This document shows, piece by piece, positions 23,251 to 31,817 of a stretch of 41,872 nt of DNA. Origin of the DNA: JBFGCA01 sp041567315 (GTDB lineage Bacteria > Acidobacteriota > Thermoanaerobaculia > Multivoradales > JAHEKO01); NCBI GenBank assembly GCA_041567315.1, contig JBFGCA010000034.1, positions 1 through 41,872 of the forward strand. Direction: 5' to 3'. Below the pieces are notes generated by a model. It worked only from the letters and a program-made list of their open reading frames with translations. It ran no database searches and was not told the DNA's origin. Each line of letters begins with the position of its first letter. The stretch's first letter is position 1. Made by a program: the position numbers and the translations under genes.

Positions 23251-23360
23251 CCCGTTCGGCAAGCCGGGAGATACTCACGGCGCTCCGCGCCCGCCGCGCC
23301 GCCACCCGGACCGCGGCGCCGACCCGCACCGCGGTGCCGACCCGCCCCGCCGCCGACCAG

Positions 23361-25106
23361 ATGACCGCCGCCTCCCGCGCCACCGGCCCCGGGGACGCTC
23401 CCGGCCCGGTCGAGGGTCCCGCCCCGCCGGCGAGCCCGTCTCGGGATCTCGGCCGAGGGATCCAGGCCAACGGGCTCCTGGCCGGGCTGCTGGGCGCCCT
23501 CTTCTTCGTCGCCGCCTGGTCGACCCGGGGCTGGCCGCTGATCGGCGACGCCCCGCTCTACCACTACGTGGTGTGGCTGATCGGCGAGGGCCTCGCCCCC
23601 TATCGCGACGTCTTCGACTTCAACATGCCGGGCGTCTATCTGCTGCACCGGGCGGTGGTCGCGACGCTGGGCGCGGGCGACCTCGGCTGGCGGCTGTTCG
23701 ACCTCGGCTGGCTGCTGGCCACCCTCGCGCTGCTCTACGCCTTCTGCCGGCCGCTCGCGGGCCGCGCGCCGGCGGCCGCGGCGGCGCTACTCTTCGGTCT
23801 CTACCATCTCGCCGACGGCCCCTGGATGGCCGGGCAGCGCGACTATCTGGTCGGTCTGTTTCTGCTGGGCGGTGCCCACGCGGTGGCGCTCTACGCCGAG
23901 CAGGGGGGCGAGCGGGGGGCGCCGCGGGCGCTGATCGCCGCCGGGCTCGGGCTGGGCGCCGGAATGTTGCTCAAACCCTACGTCGGACTCTTCTGGCTGG
24001 GCTGCGTGGCCGCCGCGGCGGCGGCGGGACGGCGCTCCGGGCAGCCGGCCTGGCGCGGCGCCGCGCTGCTGGTGGCGCCGGCGCTGGTGCCGCCGCTGCT
24101 CACGGCGGCCTGGCTGGTGGCTCGCGGCGGACTGGGCGCCTATCTGGAGACCTTCTTCGGGTATCTGCTGCCGTTCTACGGCAAGCTGGGGGCCGGCCCG
24201 CTGGCCATCTGGCGGGACCCGGGTCTTCGGGTCTTCGGCTGGCAGATCCTGACGCTGCTGCTGGCACTGGCCCTGCTGGGTCTGACGGCGCCGATCCCCG
24301 GGCGGCTGGTCCTGCGCCGCTGGCTCGCCGTCTGGGGAGTCCTCTACGGGGTCCTGCACTACACGCTGCAGCGCAAGGGATTCGGCTACCACATCTCTCC
24401 CCTGATGGTGTTTCTGGCTGCGCTGGCGGCGCCGGCGCTGGGATCCGGGGAGGGGCGGCTCGGCCGCTCCGGCTGGCGCGACGACCTGCGGCGGCTGGCG
24501 GGTCTCCTGAGGCCGTTCGCCGGCGGCGGTTCCTCAGGCACCTCGGACGCTGTTCTCACCAGGCCGCTGGTGGCCCGCGCCCTGGCGCTGCTGACCGCAG
24601 TGCTTCTCGCCGGAGCCAGCTACCTGGGTCTGGCGCGGCGCGACCTCGCACCCTTCGAGGCGCGGATCGCCGCCATCGAGAGCGACCTCGAGCGGCTGGT
24701 GGCACCCGGCGAGCCGGTCCAGGTGATGGACGACACCTGGGCCAACGCCCTCCACGTGCTGCTGCGTCAGCACCGTCACCAGCCGGCTGCCTTTCTCTAC
24801 GACTTTCCGCTCTTCCACGACCCGGCCGATCCGCGGATCGCGGCGCTGCGGCAGCGCTGGATCGAGGCAGTGGTCACGGCGCCGCCCGCCGCTTTCGTGG
24901 TCTCGGAGATCACCGCCAACCGCACCGGCTACGAGCGGTTGGGCGAGCTGCCCGAGCTGGCGGCGCTGCTCAGCGAGCAGTATCAGCTGGCCGTCGACGG
25001 GGACGGCTACCGGATCTATCTCCGGCGCGGGGGGACGGCCGCTGGCGACCGCGAGACCTCAGCCTCCGGCGGCGATCTCGCGCAGCCGGGCGGCGAGCTG
25101 CGGTAG
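23361..25106 (+). CDS. GT-C-like polytopic membrane protein (putative glycosyltransferase)
   Basis: This 581-residue protein has a basic, Ala/Pro-rich N-terminus, then hydrophobic segments and GDAPLYHYVVWLIGEGLAPY, which carries the acidic GT-C first-loop motif. DVFDFNMPGVYLLH follows, a pattern common in bacterial GT-C-like proteins. GMLLKPYVGLFWLGC and LQRKGFGYHISPLMVFLAAL occur further on, and a soluble C-terminal domain (about residues 430-581) ends VDGDGYRIYLRRG. The start is uncertain: ATG 23361 is chosen, but TTG 23247 overlaps the flippase stop by 4 nt and would add 38 low-complexity residues. Its 3' end overlaps convergent selA by 48 nt. Confidence 0.72.
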   Translation: MTAASRATGPGDAPGPVEGPAPPASPSRDLGRGIQANGLLAGLLGALFFVAAWSTRGWPLIGDAPLYHYVVWLIGEGLAPYRDVFDFNMPGVYLLHRAVVATLGAGDLGWRLFDLGWLLATLALLYAFCRPLAGRAPAAAAALLFGLYHLADGPWMAGQRDYLVGLFLLGGAHAVALYAEQGGERGAPRALIAAGLGLGAGMLLKPYVGLFWLGCVAAAAAAGRRSGQPAWRGAALLVAPALVPPLLTAAWLVARGGLGAYLETFFGYLLPFYGKLGAGPLAIWRDPGLRVFGWQILTLLLALALLGLTAPIPGRLVLRRWLAVWGVLYGVLHYTLQRKGFGYHISPLMVFLAALAAPALGSGEGRLGRSGWRDDLRRLAGLLRPFAGGGSSGTSDAVLTRPLVARALALLTAVLLAGASYLGLARRDLAPFEARIAAIESDLERLVAPGEPVQVMDDTWANALHVLLRQHRHQPAAFLYDFPLFHDPADPRIAALRQRWIEAVVTAPPAAFVVSEITANRTGYERLGELPELAALLSEQYQLAVDGDGYRIYLRRGGTAAGDRETSASGGDLAQPGGELR

Positions 25107-26483
25107 CTCGTCGTCGGCCACCGTCCGCAGGTCGAAGAGCAGGGCGCCCTCCTGGGTGCGGGCGAGGATGGGGGGCTCGCCGGCGCGGAGCGCCGCGGCC
25201 AGCGCCTCGAGCGCGCCGTCGGTGGGCTCGACCCGGACCGCCCGGCTGGGCAGCCCGCGGGCCGGCAGCGAGCCGCTCCCGGCCTGCGAGTCGCAGGCCA
25301 CCACCGACACCCGGTAGCCGTCGAGGCCAGTGAGGCGTTCCGCCAGGTCGGCGGCCCGCCGCTCGAGCTCGGCTTCGTCGGCGGCCAGCCGGTGGAGGGC
25401 GGGGATCGCCGCCCAGGCGCGCTCGTCGCCCTCCAGGTAGAGCCGCAGCGTCGCCTCCAGCGCGGTGTAGATCAGCCGTCCCGGCCGCATCGCGCGGAAC
25501 AGCGGATGGCGCCGGCAGGTGCCGACCAGGTCCCGGCGGCCGACGATCAGCCCCGCCTGCGGCCCGCCCAGCAGCTTGTCGCCGCTGAAGCAGACCAGGT
25601 CGGCCCCGGCCCGCAGCGACTCCTGGACCCGCGGCTCGGCCGCGCCGCCGGCCGGCGCCAGGTCGACGAGACAGCCCGAGCCCAGGTCGTGGACCACCGG
25701 CACGCCGTGCTCGCGGCCCAGCGCCGCCAGCCCGGCGACGTCGACCTCGGCAGTGAAGCCCTCGATCCGGTAGTTGGAGGCGTGTACCTTGAGGATCAGG
25801 CCGGTCTCGGGGGTCAGCGCCTGCCGGTAGTCGCGCTCGTGGGTGCGGTTGGTGGTCCCTACCTCGCGGAGCACGGCGCCGCTCTCGCGCAGGATCTCGG
25901 GAATCCGGTAGGAGCCGCCGATCTCCACCAGCTCGCCGCGCGACAGCAGCACCTCGCGGCCGCGGGCCAGGGCCGAGAGGATGAGCAGGGTGGCGGCGGC
26001 GTTGTTGTTGACCACCGTCGCCGCTTCGCCGCCGCTCAGCTCGCAGAGCAACGCCGCGCAACCCGCCTCGCGGCCGCCGCGCAGCCCGCTCTCGAGGTCG
26101 ATCTCGAGCCGCTGGGCGCGGCCCGCCGACGCCGTCAGCGCCGTGATCGCCTCGGCGGCCAGCGGCGCCCGCCCGAGTCCGGTGTGCAGGATCACGCCGG
26201 TGGCGTTGATCACCGGCCGGTAGTAGGGGCGCAAGCGCTCGGCGAGGCGGGCCTCGACCCGGCGGCGCACCGCCGGGGCCTCGAGATCGGCCTCGGCCAG
26301 CGCCCCGGCGCCCGCCTCGCCGCGCAGCTCCTCGAGGGTCGCCCGCACCTCGCGCAGCAGCAGCTCGCGCGGGTGCCGGCGGCGCAGCTCGGCGAACTCC
26401 GCCGACAGCAGCAGCCGGTCCACCTGGGGAATCCGGCGCAGCAGCCGACAGGCAGGGTTGGGGACAGCGCTCACCGGCGCCAT
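25059..26483 (-). CDS. selA: L-seryl-tRNA(Sec) selenium transferase
   Basis: This protein has 474 residues, the usual length. The N-terminal RIPQVDRLL motif is followed by INATGVILHTGLGRAPL, VVNNNAAATLLILSALA, EIGGSYRIPEI, GTTNRTHERDYRQAL, VHDLGSGCLVDL and the PLP-lysine motif CFSGDKLLGGPQAG (Lys303). It converts seryl-tRNA(Sec) to selenocysteinyl-tRNA(Sec) using selenophosphate, so the organism should use selenocysteine. selB, selC and selD are not in the window. ATG 26483 lies within a TACAAT hexamer. GTG 26474, 7 nt after that hexamer, may be the true leaderless start (471 residues). Confidence 0.93.
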   Translation of the reverse strand: MAPVSAVPNPACRLLRRIPQVDRLLLSAEFAELRRRHPRELLLREVRATLEELRGEAGAGALAEADLEAPAVRRRVEARLAERLRPYYRPVINATGVILHTGLGRAPLAAEAITALTASAGRAQRLEIDLESGLRGGREAGCAALLCELSGGEAATVVNNNAAATLLILSALARGREVLLSRGELVEIGGSYRIPEILRESGAVLREVGTTNRTHERDYRQALTPETGLILKVHASNYRIEGFTAEVDVAGLAALGREHGVPVVHDLGSGCLVDLAPAGGAAEPRVQESLRAGADLVCFSGDKLLGGPQAGLIVGRRDLVGTCRRHPLFRAMRPGRLIYTALEATLRLYLEGDERAWAAIPALHRLAADEAELERRAADLAERLTGLDGYRVSVVACDSQAGSGSLPARGLPSRAVRVEPTDGALEALAAALRAGEPPILARTQEGALLFDLRTVADDELPQLAARLREIAAGG

Positions 26484-26487
26484 TGTA
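26482..26487 (-). promoter_or_regulatory. -10-like hexamer overlapping the annotated selA ATG
   Basis: TACAAT on the minus strand includes the AT of ATG 26483, and a GTG at 26474 follows 7 nt later. If active, this promoter makes GTG 26474 the leaderless start of selA. It lies in the 34-nt gap after the small upstream gene. Confidence 0.4.
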
Positions 26488-26517
26488 GTGCGGCGCCGCG
26501 CTCTGCCCTCCTGGCCG

Positions 26518-26865
26518 CTACTCCTCGGAGCCCCAGATGCCGGCGGCCTCGGTCCGGCCTCCTTCCTGCTTGACCCAGGCGCCGTAGAGGTAGCGGCCCG
26601 TGCCGCCCGGCTTGAACAGGAAGACCTCGTAGGGGACGTTGGGCAGGTTCGGGCGCACGAATGTGAGGGCGCCCGAGTCGTCGTTGTAGTCGCCCTGGAA
26701 CTGCTCGTCGGTGTCGATCTTCATCAGGACCTTGGTCTGCGGCGCGCTGGGGTCCTTTCCCAATCGAATCGTCGAGAACGAACCGGTTCCCGGGGTCGAC
26801 TGACTCACGGTCCAGAGCTTAGAGCTGCCGTCGGTGTACTCGGTGATCAGCGGCTTGGTCGACAT
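26518..26865 (-). CDS. Small conserved-looking protein of unknown function
   Basis: This 115-residue soluble protein has no signal peptide and is predicted mostly beta (ITEYTDGSSKLWTVSQST; TKVLMKIDTDEQFQGDYNDD; YEVFLFKPGGTGRYLYGAWV). I do not recognise a family. Its composition is much less GC-rich and less Arg/Ala-rich than its neighbours. AAAGGA (about 26880-26875) is a good Shine-Dalgarno and fixes ATG 26865. It lies 34 nt upstream of selA on the same strand; a functional link is not shown. The unusual composition suggests recent acquisition or high expression. Confidence 0.6.
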   Translation of the reverse strand: MSTKPLITEYTDGSSKLWTVSQSTPGTGSFSTIRLGKDPSAPQTKVLMKIDTDEQFQGDYNDDSGALTFVRPNLPNVPYEVFLFKPGGTGRYLYGAWVKQEGGRTEAAGIWGSEE

Positions 26866-27034
26866 GGCGCGATTTCCTTTCTGGGCCGGCCGGCGGATCA
26901 AGCCGCCGAACCCGCCGGTTTCGGGTCAACCTGGATGCCCGCGTTGCCGAGGAGGGATGCGGCCCGGATTTGGGCGCATCTTACTATCTGGATTCCTAAC
27001 GGTCCGTGCTGGTCGTTGGCCGCTCCGACCCGCC

Positions 27035-27472
27035 TCATTCGGCGGTGGCCCGACCGTCCGCGGCGCGAACAGAGGACCGCTCGGCCTTCGCCGCGGCAAA
27101 AGGCGGCCCGTCGAGGCGCGGTTCGAGCGAGCTCGCCTGGTCCGGCCGCGTCGTCGTGAAGCTCAGCCCCGCCCGGTAGACCGGCAGCAGCTCGCCGGGC
27201 CCGACCGGGAGCGTCGCCACCAGACGGCACCAGCGCACCACCGCCTGGACCCGGACGGTCGAGCGGCGGTCTCGCAGGCGGAACGAGTAGCGGGCGCCGA
27301 GCGGCAGCCCCTGGTGCAGCTCGATCGCCATTCCCCGAGGGCTGGCGTCGAGCAGGTCGGCGTGAGCGAGCCGGAACTGGGCGAACCACCCTCGAACCCG
27401 CCGCCGGCGCGCGCCGCGCCGCTCCACGCCAGGCAGCGGCAGGGTGCTCGAGGTCTGGCGGATCGGTTGCAT
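27035..27472 (-). CDS. PilZ-domain protein (probable c-di-GMP receptor)
   Basis: This 145-residue protein has a basic stretch RRGARRRRVRG supplying an RxxxR-type motif, LLDASPRGMAIELHQGLPLG matching the (D/N)xSxxG part of PilZ, and VRWCRLVATLPVG and YRAGLSF from the later strands. It probably binds cyclic di-GMP. It lies 52 nt downstream of the CHAT-domain gene on the same strand, so the two may be co-transcribed. A diguanylate cyclase is encoded 5.5 kb away. No strong Shine-Dalgarno precedes ATG 27472. Confidence 0.72.
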   Translation of the reverse strand: MQPIRQTSSTLPLPGVERRGARRRRVRGWFAQFRLAHADLLDASPRGMAIELHQGLPLGARYSFRLRDRRSTVRVQAVVRWCRLVATLPVGPGELLPVYRAGLSFTTTRPDQASSLEPRLDGPPFAAAKAERSSVRAADGRATAE

Positions 27473-27524
27473 GGCGGGGCGCTGATCGGCGAGGCGTCTA
27501 CCGGGGCTTTCTTTAAGAGTGCGG

Positions 27525-30500
27525 TCAGCCGGCCGGCGATTTCACCTCGCTTGCGTCCGCGCCCCGCCACTCGCCCTGGAGCACGAAGGCGCCCCAGTAG
27601 TGGGCGTCGCGCCAGCGCCGTTCGCCGCGGATGGCCAGCTGGGCGGCGCGCAGCGCAGCGGCTGGACGCAGGCCGTCCTCGGCCATCAATCGGTAGAAGC
27701 GGGACATCAGCTCCCCGGTGGCGCGGTCGGGAACGCTCCACAGGCTGGCCACCACCCGCGGCGCGCCGGCGTACATCAGGCCGCGGGTCAGACCCACCAG
27801 TCCCTCGCCGTGAATCTCGCGGCCGAGCGCGGTGCGGCAGCCGCTGAGCACCGCCAGGTCGGCGCGCAGCCGCAGGCCGAACAGGTCGCTCAGCCCCAGG
27901 AAGCCGGGCCGTGAGCGCCCCTCAGGGTCGACCCGCGACAGCAGCAGACCCGAGAGCCGCGGGTTGCGGGCGTCGATCACCCCATGGGTGGCGAAGTGGA
28001 CGATCCGGCAGCAGCCCAGCGTTCCGGCCAGCAGCTCATCGCGGTTGGCGGCGAAGTCCAGGATCTGGACCACCTCCCCCGGTGGCGCCAGGCTGGCGAT
28101 GGTCTCGGCCTCGCGCCGTGTCGCCGGCAGCCGGCCGGGACTCTCGGCCGCCGCCTCGGGGCCCGCCGCCGGCGCCCGCACGGTCTCCGGCAGCCGCGGG
28201 TCCCAGGAGTCGAACACCGGGTCGGCGACCACGACCGCCCATTTCTCGGCTGCGGGGCGCTCTTCGACGTCGCGGCGCAGCGCCGCCAGCGCCGAGGCGG
28301 AGGGCAGGTGGACTACCTCGTGACGCGCCAGGAGCGGCTCGCCGGCGCCTGCCGGACCGGGCCGCGGCAGGACGCCGAAGGGCACGTAATGCAGCGCCCC
28401 GTCGGCGACCACCACCAGCCGCTGCCCGCTCAGCTTTCCGGCCACTGGACCCAGCAGCCAGGCGGCCAGGGCGGCGGCCTCCGGTGGCTCGCCCGGCGCC
28501 GTCGGCTCGAGAGCGCCGAGCTGCTCGTGGAGCCGGCGCGCGGTGGGCTCCAGCTCGGCGCGGCCCGGCAGCTCGAAGGCCTCGATGGTGTCGTTGCCGA
28601 CCGCCCACAGGAAGCTCCTCTGGTCGCCGAGCGCATACTCCAGCAGCAGGGTGCCGGGCTCGAGCAGCGCCTGGATCTCGCTGGCCGGCAACCCCTCAGG
28701 GTCGGTGAGAATCGCGTAGCGCCGACTGCTGGCGCGGATCTCGGCCTCGACCCGGTCCAGCTCGTGGAGGAGGTCTTCGATCTCGGCGTCGAGTTCGCTC
28801 TCGGTAGTTCGGTCGTCCGCGCCGCGGGACGGCCCGACGAGGCTCTCGAGCCGGCGGGCCGCCTTGGCGTTTAGGCTGCCGAGCAGCGCGGCGCGGCGCT
28901 GCAACAGCTCGGGCTCGACCTCGTCGCCCGGACCGGCGCCGGCTTCGTCCAGCAGTTCGATCAGGGTGCGGGCTCGGCTGAGCTCGTTGACCTCGAGGGC
29001 GCGGCGCTCGTGACCCGCCGCCGGGTCGCCGGCGTGCAGGTCCATCAGCAGCTCGACCTCGAGCTCGTAGGCGGCGTGCCGCGAACCCAGGAAGGAGGCT
29101 CGCAGGTCGGGACTGCGGACGCGGGCGCGCTGCGACTCGATCAGCGCGCGGGCGGCGGCGACGGCGTCGCGGGCCGCCTGGCGGTGGCCCCGGCGTCGTT
29201 CGGCCCGGGCCAGCGAGACCAGCGCGTCGGCTTCGGCCTCGGGGTGCCGGATCTCGCGGCTCAAAGCTACCGAGCGAGCGAGGTTCTCGACCGCGGCTTC
29301 GACGTCCCCGGCAGCGAACCGCCCGCGGCCGCAGAGGTGGAGGGCGTCGGCCTCCTGTGGGCGGTCGCCAACCCGGCCGAGCAGCTCGAGGGCTTGCCGG
29401 CAGTGGTCGATGGCCGCCGCTGCATCCCCGAGCGACAGCTTGGTCCAGCCCGCCAGCCGCAGCGCGGTCGCCTCCTGCCGCGGGTCGTCCAGCTCGCGGG
29501 CCAGCCGCCGCGCCTGGCCGAACTGCTCGAGCGCCCGCGCGTCGTCGCCCAGGTCACGATACGCCAGGCCCAGGTTCTTGAGGGTGGCGACCTCGCCCCA
29601 GCGGTTGGGGGTCTGCCGGCGCAGCGGCAGCGCCTGGCGGAAGAAGGACAGGGCACGCTGCGGCTCACCCAACACCAGGTAGGCGTAGCCGATGTTGTTG
29701 AGGATCCGGGCCTCCCAGGTTCGGTCGCCGGCCTCGCGGAACCGGGCGAGGGCGAGCTGGTAGAGGTCGAGCGCGCGCTGGGTGTCGCCCAGTGCCCGAT
29801 TGAGGGTAGCCAGGTTGTTGAGGGTGCCGGCCTCGCCCCGCTGGTCCCCGATTCGCCGCTGCAGCTCCACGGCGTGCTGATAGTGCTCGAGCGCGCGGTC
29901 CGGTTTGCCGAGCACGTCGTAGGCCTTGCCGACGTTGATGTGCGCGACGGCTTCCAGCTCGGGCTCGCGGTCGCCGGCCAGTAGCGCGAAGACCGGCTGG
30001 TAGCACTCGAGCCCCTGCTGCAGCTCGCCGAGGTGGAACTTCACCAGGCAGCGGTTGCTCATGGCGGTGAGCATCCCGTAGTGGTCGCCGGCGTTACGGC
30101 ACAGCTCGACACCGCGCTCGAACATCGCCGTGGCGTGCCCGGTGTCGCCGCGGTCGAGCACCAGCAGTCCCGCCTCGGCCAGCGAGGCCGCCTCGAGCGC
30201 GGTGTCGCCCGTCTCGCGCCATTTCTCGAGCAGCCGGCGGTGGAGCTCGAGCGCCTCCGCGGTCTCGCCCACCTTGCCGAGGACCACCGCCCGCGAGAAC
30301 AGCGCCAGGCGCTCCTCGGCCGGACGCTCGAGCCGTCTCCACTCCTCGGCCTCGCGCAGGTAGTGGGCGGCCGCCTGGCGCAGGGCCTCGCCGGTGCCCA
30401 CGGCGTAGAGGCGGCCGGCCGCGGTGTGTTCGGTCTCGGCCACCCGGAGACCGCGCTCCTCGAGTCCGGCCCGGGTGAGCGCCTCGAGGGCGAGCGTGTA

Positions 30501-30977
30501 CGAGCCGGAGGGAGCGCCCGGCTCGGTGCTGTGGACCGCGACCCTGTACCGGGGCCCCGGCCGCGCCGCCGGCCCGGGGGACGCGCTCGGCTCGAAAAGG
30601 AGCGACACCCGGCCTTGCCGATGGAGCGGGCTGTCGACCGCCAGCAGCACTCCGCCGTCGGCGTCGGTCACTTCCAGCTGCACGTCGACGCCGAGCTGCT
30701 CGGCCGTGATGCGCCAGATCCGGTCGAGCGGCGCGGCGATCTCGAAGAGGTGGCTCTCGCCGCCCTGCAGACTGTCGGTCACCGCGTCGGCGGGGGACAG
30801 CCGCCCGGCCGGCTCGGAGGGTCGATCGCCAGCTCCGAGGTGCGACTGGAGCAGCAGCGCCGCGGCCAGCAACAGCCACGGCGCCGCTCGGTCCGTGTGG
30901 CCTCCGGTTGGTCGTCGATCGCTCGTAGCGCCGGCGATTCTACTGCCGGCGGGCGCGCCGGGCCGTGCTACTCTCAT
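27525..30977 (-). CDS. TPR-CHAT protein (caspase-like protease domain, probably membrane-anchored or exported)
   Basis: This 1150-residue protein has a hydrophobic segment at about residues 33-49 (APWLLLAAALLLQSHLG). A beta-sandwich resembling PPC domains follows at about 60-165 (LQGGESHLFEIAAPLDRIWR). At least ten TPRs span about 185-640 (AHINVGKAYDVLGKPDRALE; RILNNIGYAYLVLGEPQRAL). After a helical linker, a C-terminal CHAT domain spans about 820-1145. The catalytic dyad is visible: His998 in HFATHG and Cys1047 in LSGCRTALG, with GLTRGLMYAGAPRVVASLWS and AHYWGAFVLQG at the end. CHAT domains are caspase-family proteases. The gene is divergent from an ECF sigma/anti-sigma pair. The start at ATG 30977 lacks a Shine-Dalgarno. 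Confidence 0.88.
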   Translation of the reverse strand: MRVARPGAPAGSRIAGATSDRRPTGGHTDRAAPWLLLAAALLLQSHLGAGDRPSEPAGRLSPADAVTDSLQGGESHLFEIAAPLDRIWRITAEQLGVDVQLEVTDADGGVLLAVDSPLHRQGRVSLLFEPSASPGPAARPGPRYRVAVHSTEPGAPSGSYTLALEALTRAGLEERGLRVAETEHTAAGRLYAVGTGEALRQAAAHYLREAEEWRRLERPAEERLALFSRAVVLGKVGETAEALELHRRLLEKWRETGDTALEAASLAEAGLLVLDRGDTGHATAMFERGVELCRNAGDHYGMLTAMSNRCLVKFHLGELQQGLECYQPVFALLAGDREPELEAVAHINVGKAYDVLGKPDRALEHYQHAVELQRRIGDQRGEAGTLNNLATLNRALGDTQRALDLYQLALARFREAGDRTWEARILNNIGYAYLVLGEPQRALSFFRQALPLRRQTPNRWGEVATLKNLGLAYRDLGDDARALEQFGQARRLARELDDPRQEATALRLAGWTKLSLGDAAAAIDHCRQALELLGRVGDRPQEADALHLCGRGRFAAGDVEAAVENLARSVALSREIRHPEAEADALVSLARAERRRGHRQAARDAVAAARALIESQRARVRSPDLRASFLGSRHAAYELEVELLMDLHAGDPAAGHERRALEVNELSRARTLIELLDEAGAGPGDEVEPELLQRRAALLGSLNAKAARRLESLVGPSRGADDRTTESELDAEIEDLLHELDRVEAEIRASSRRYAILTDPEGLPASEIQALLEPGTLLLEYALGDQRSFLWAVGNDTIEAFELPGRAELEPTARRLHEQLGALEPTAPGEPPEAAALAAWLLGPVAGKLSGQRLVVVADGALHYVPFGVLPRPGPAGAGEPLLARHEVVHLPSASALAALRRDVEERPAAEKWAVVVADPVFDSWDPRLPETVRAPAAGPEAAAESPGRLPATRREAETIASLAPPGEVVQILDFAANRDELLAGTLGCCRIVHFATHGVIDARNPRLSGLLLSRVDPEGRSRPGFLGLSDLFGLRLRADLAVLSGCRTALGREIHGEGLVGLTRGLMYAGAPRVVASLWSVPDRATGELMSRFYRLMAEDGLRPAAALRAAQLAIRGERRWRDAHYWGAFVLQGEWRGADASEVKSPAG

Positions 30978-31135
30978 CTAGTTTTGCCCCGGTCCTGACC
31001 CCGGCCGCTGCTCGGCGAGGCGACGCGCGACGGCTGCCGGGTCGTCGGTGGTCGCGGGGCGGCGCGTCCCGAGCCGGGGAGTGCACCCGCCGGTCTGAAA
31101 CCGGCGCGGCGAGCCGGTGGGAGGGTCGAGCCGTC
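30978..31135. promoter_or_regulatory. Divergent control region between CHAT gene and ECF sigma gene
   Basis: This 158-bp spacer should hold promoters for both the CHAT gene and the sigma operon. I see a small hairpin at 31089-31105 (6-bp stem, 5-nt loop) and GGGAGG at 31119-31124, 11 nt before the TTG proposed as the sigma start. A perfect TTGACA at 31136-31141 overlaps that TTG but has no matching -10. No convincing ECF-type -35/-10 pair is visible by eye. Confidence 0.35.
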
Positions 31136-31756
31136 TTGACACAGGTCCCCTTACAGCCCAGCCGCCCGCGGCCGGCGCGGCTCGTGGAGCGGATCGCCGC
31201 CGGCGACCCCAAGGCCGAGGCCGAGCTGGTCGAGACCTTCAGCCGGGGCGTGACCTTTCTGCTGCGGCGACTGACGGGCGACCGCGAGCTGAGCGACGAT
31301 CTCCACCAGGAGACCTTTCGTCTGGTCCTCGAGAAGGTGCGGCAGGGCGAGGTCCGGGAGCCCGCCCGTCTTTCGGGCTTCATCCGCAGCACCGCCCGCA
31401 ACCTGACCATCGCCGAGTACCGCCGTGCCGAGCGGCGGCTGCGGGCGTTCAACACCGCGCCGCTCGAGGGGCGCCCGGCCACCGGTCCGAATCAGCTGGA
31501 CGAGGTGCTGCGCGCCGAGGACCGGCAGCGGGTCCGCCGCCTGCTCGGGGAGCTCTCGACGGAGCGCGACCGTCAGGTTCTCTACCGGTTTCACATCGCG
31601 CAGGAGAGCAAGGAGCGCATCTGTGCCAGCCTCGGGCTGACCAGTCGCCAGTTCAACGTGGTGCTCCACCGGGCACGCCAGCGCTTCCGGGAGCTGGTCG
31701 AGCGCTGCGAGCGGCGTCAGGGGCTGGAGGAGGCTAGCCGCCGTGCCGCAGACTGA
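31136..31756 (+). CDS. ECF-family RNA polymerase sigma factor
   Basis: This 206-residue protein has sigma region 2 at about residues 20-95 (LLRRLTGDRELSDDLHQETF; SGFIRSTARNLTIAEYRR). Sigma region 4 spans about 135-190 (LGELSTERDRQVLYRFHIAQ; ERICASLGLTSRQFNVVLHR). There is no region 1 or 3, as expected for ECF factors. TTG 31136 is proposed because it starts just before conserved sequence and has GGGAGG upstream; the frame stays open to 30965 but the extra part is Arg-rich and unlike a sigma factor. It is followed after 61 nt by its probable anti-sigma factor. Confidence 0.85.
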   Translation: MTQVPLQPSRPRPARLVERIAAGDPKAEAELVETFSRGVTFLLRRLTGDRELSDDLHQETFRLVLEKVRQGEVREPARLSGFIRSTARNLTIAEYRRAERRLRAFNTAPLEGRPATGPNQLDEVLRAEDRQRVRRLLGELSTERDRQVLYRFHIAQESKERICASLGLTSRQFNVVLHRARQRFRELVERCERRQGLEEASRRAAD

Positions 31757-31817
31757 AACCATCGGCGGTCTCGACGCACTAAGCCGATGAGAGGGGTGGC
31801 TCGCGGAGGACCAGACC

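Noticed and set aside
26866..27034. selC (tRNA-Sec) near selA
   Set aside because: No tRNA-like T-arm, TCA anticodon loop or CCA-adjacent stem could be assembled here or in the other intergenic gaps.
31136..31164. TTGACA as a -35 box inside the start of the sigma gene
   Set aside because: No -10-like hexamer lies 16-18 nt downstream, and the site overlaps the proposed TTG start.
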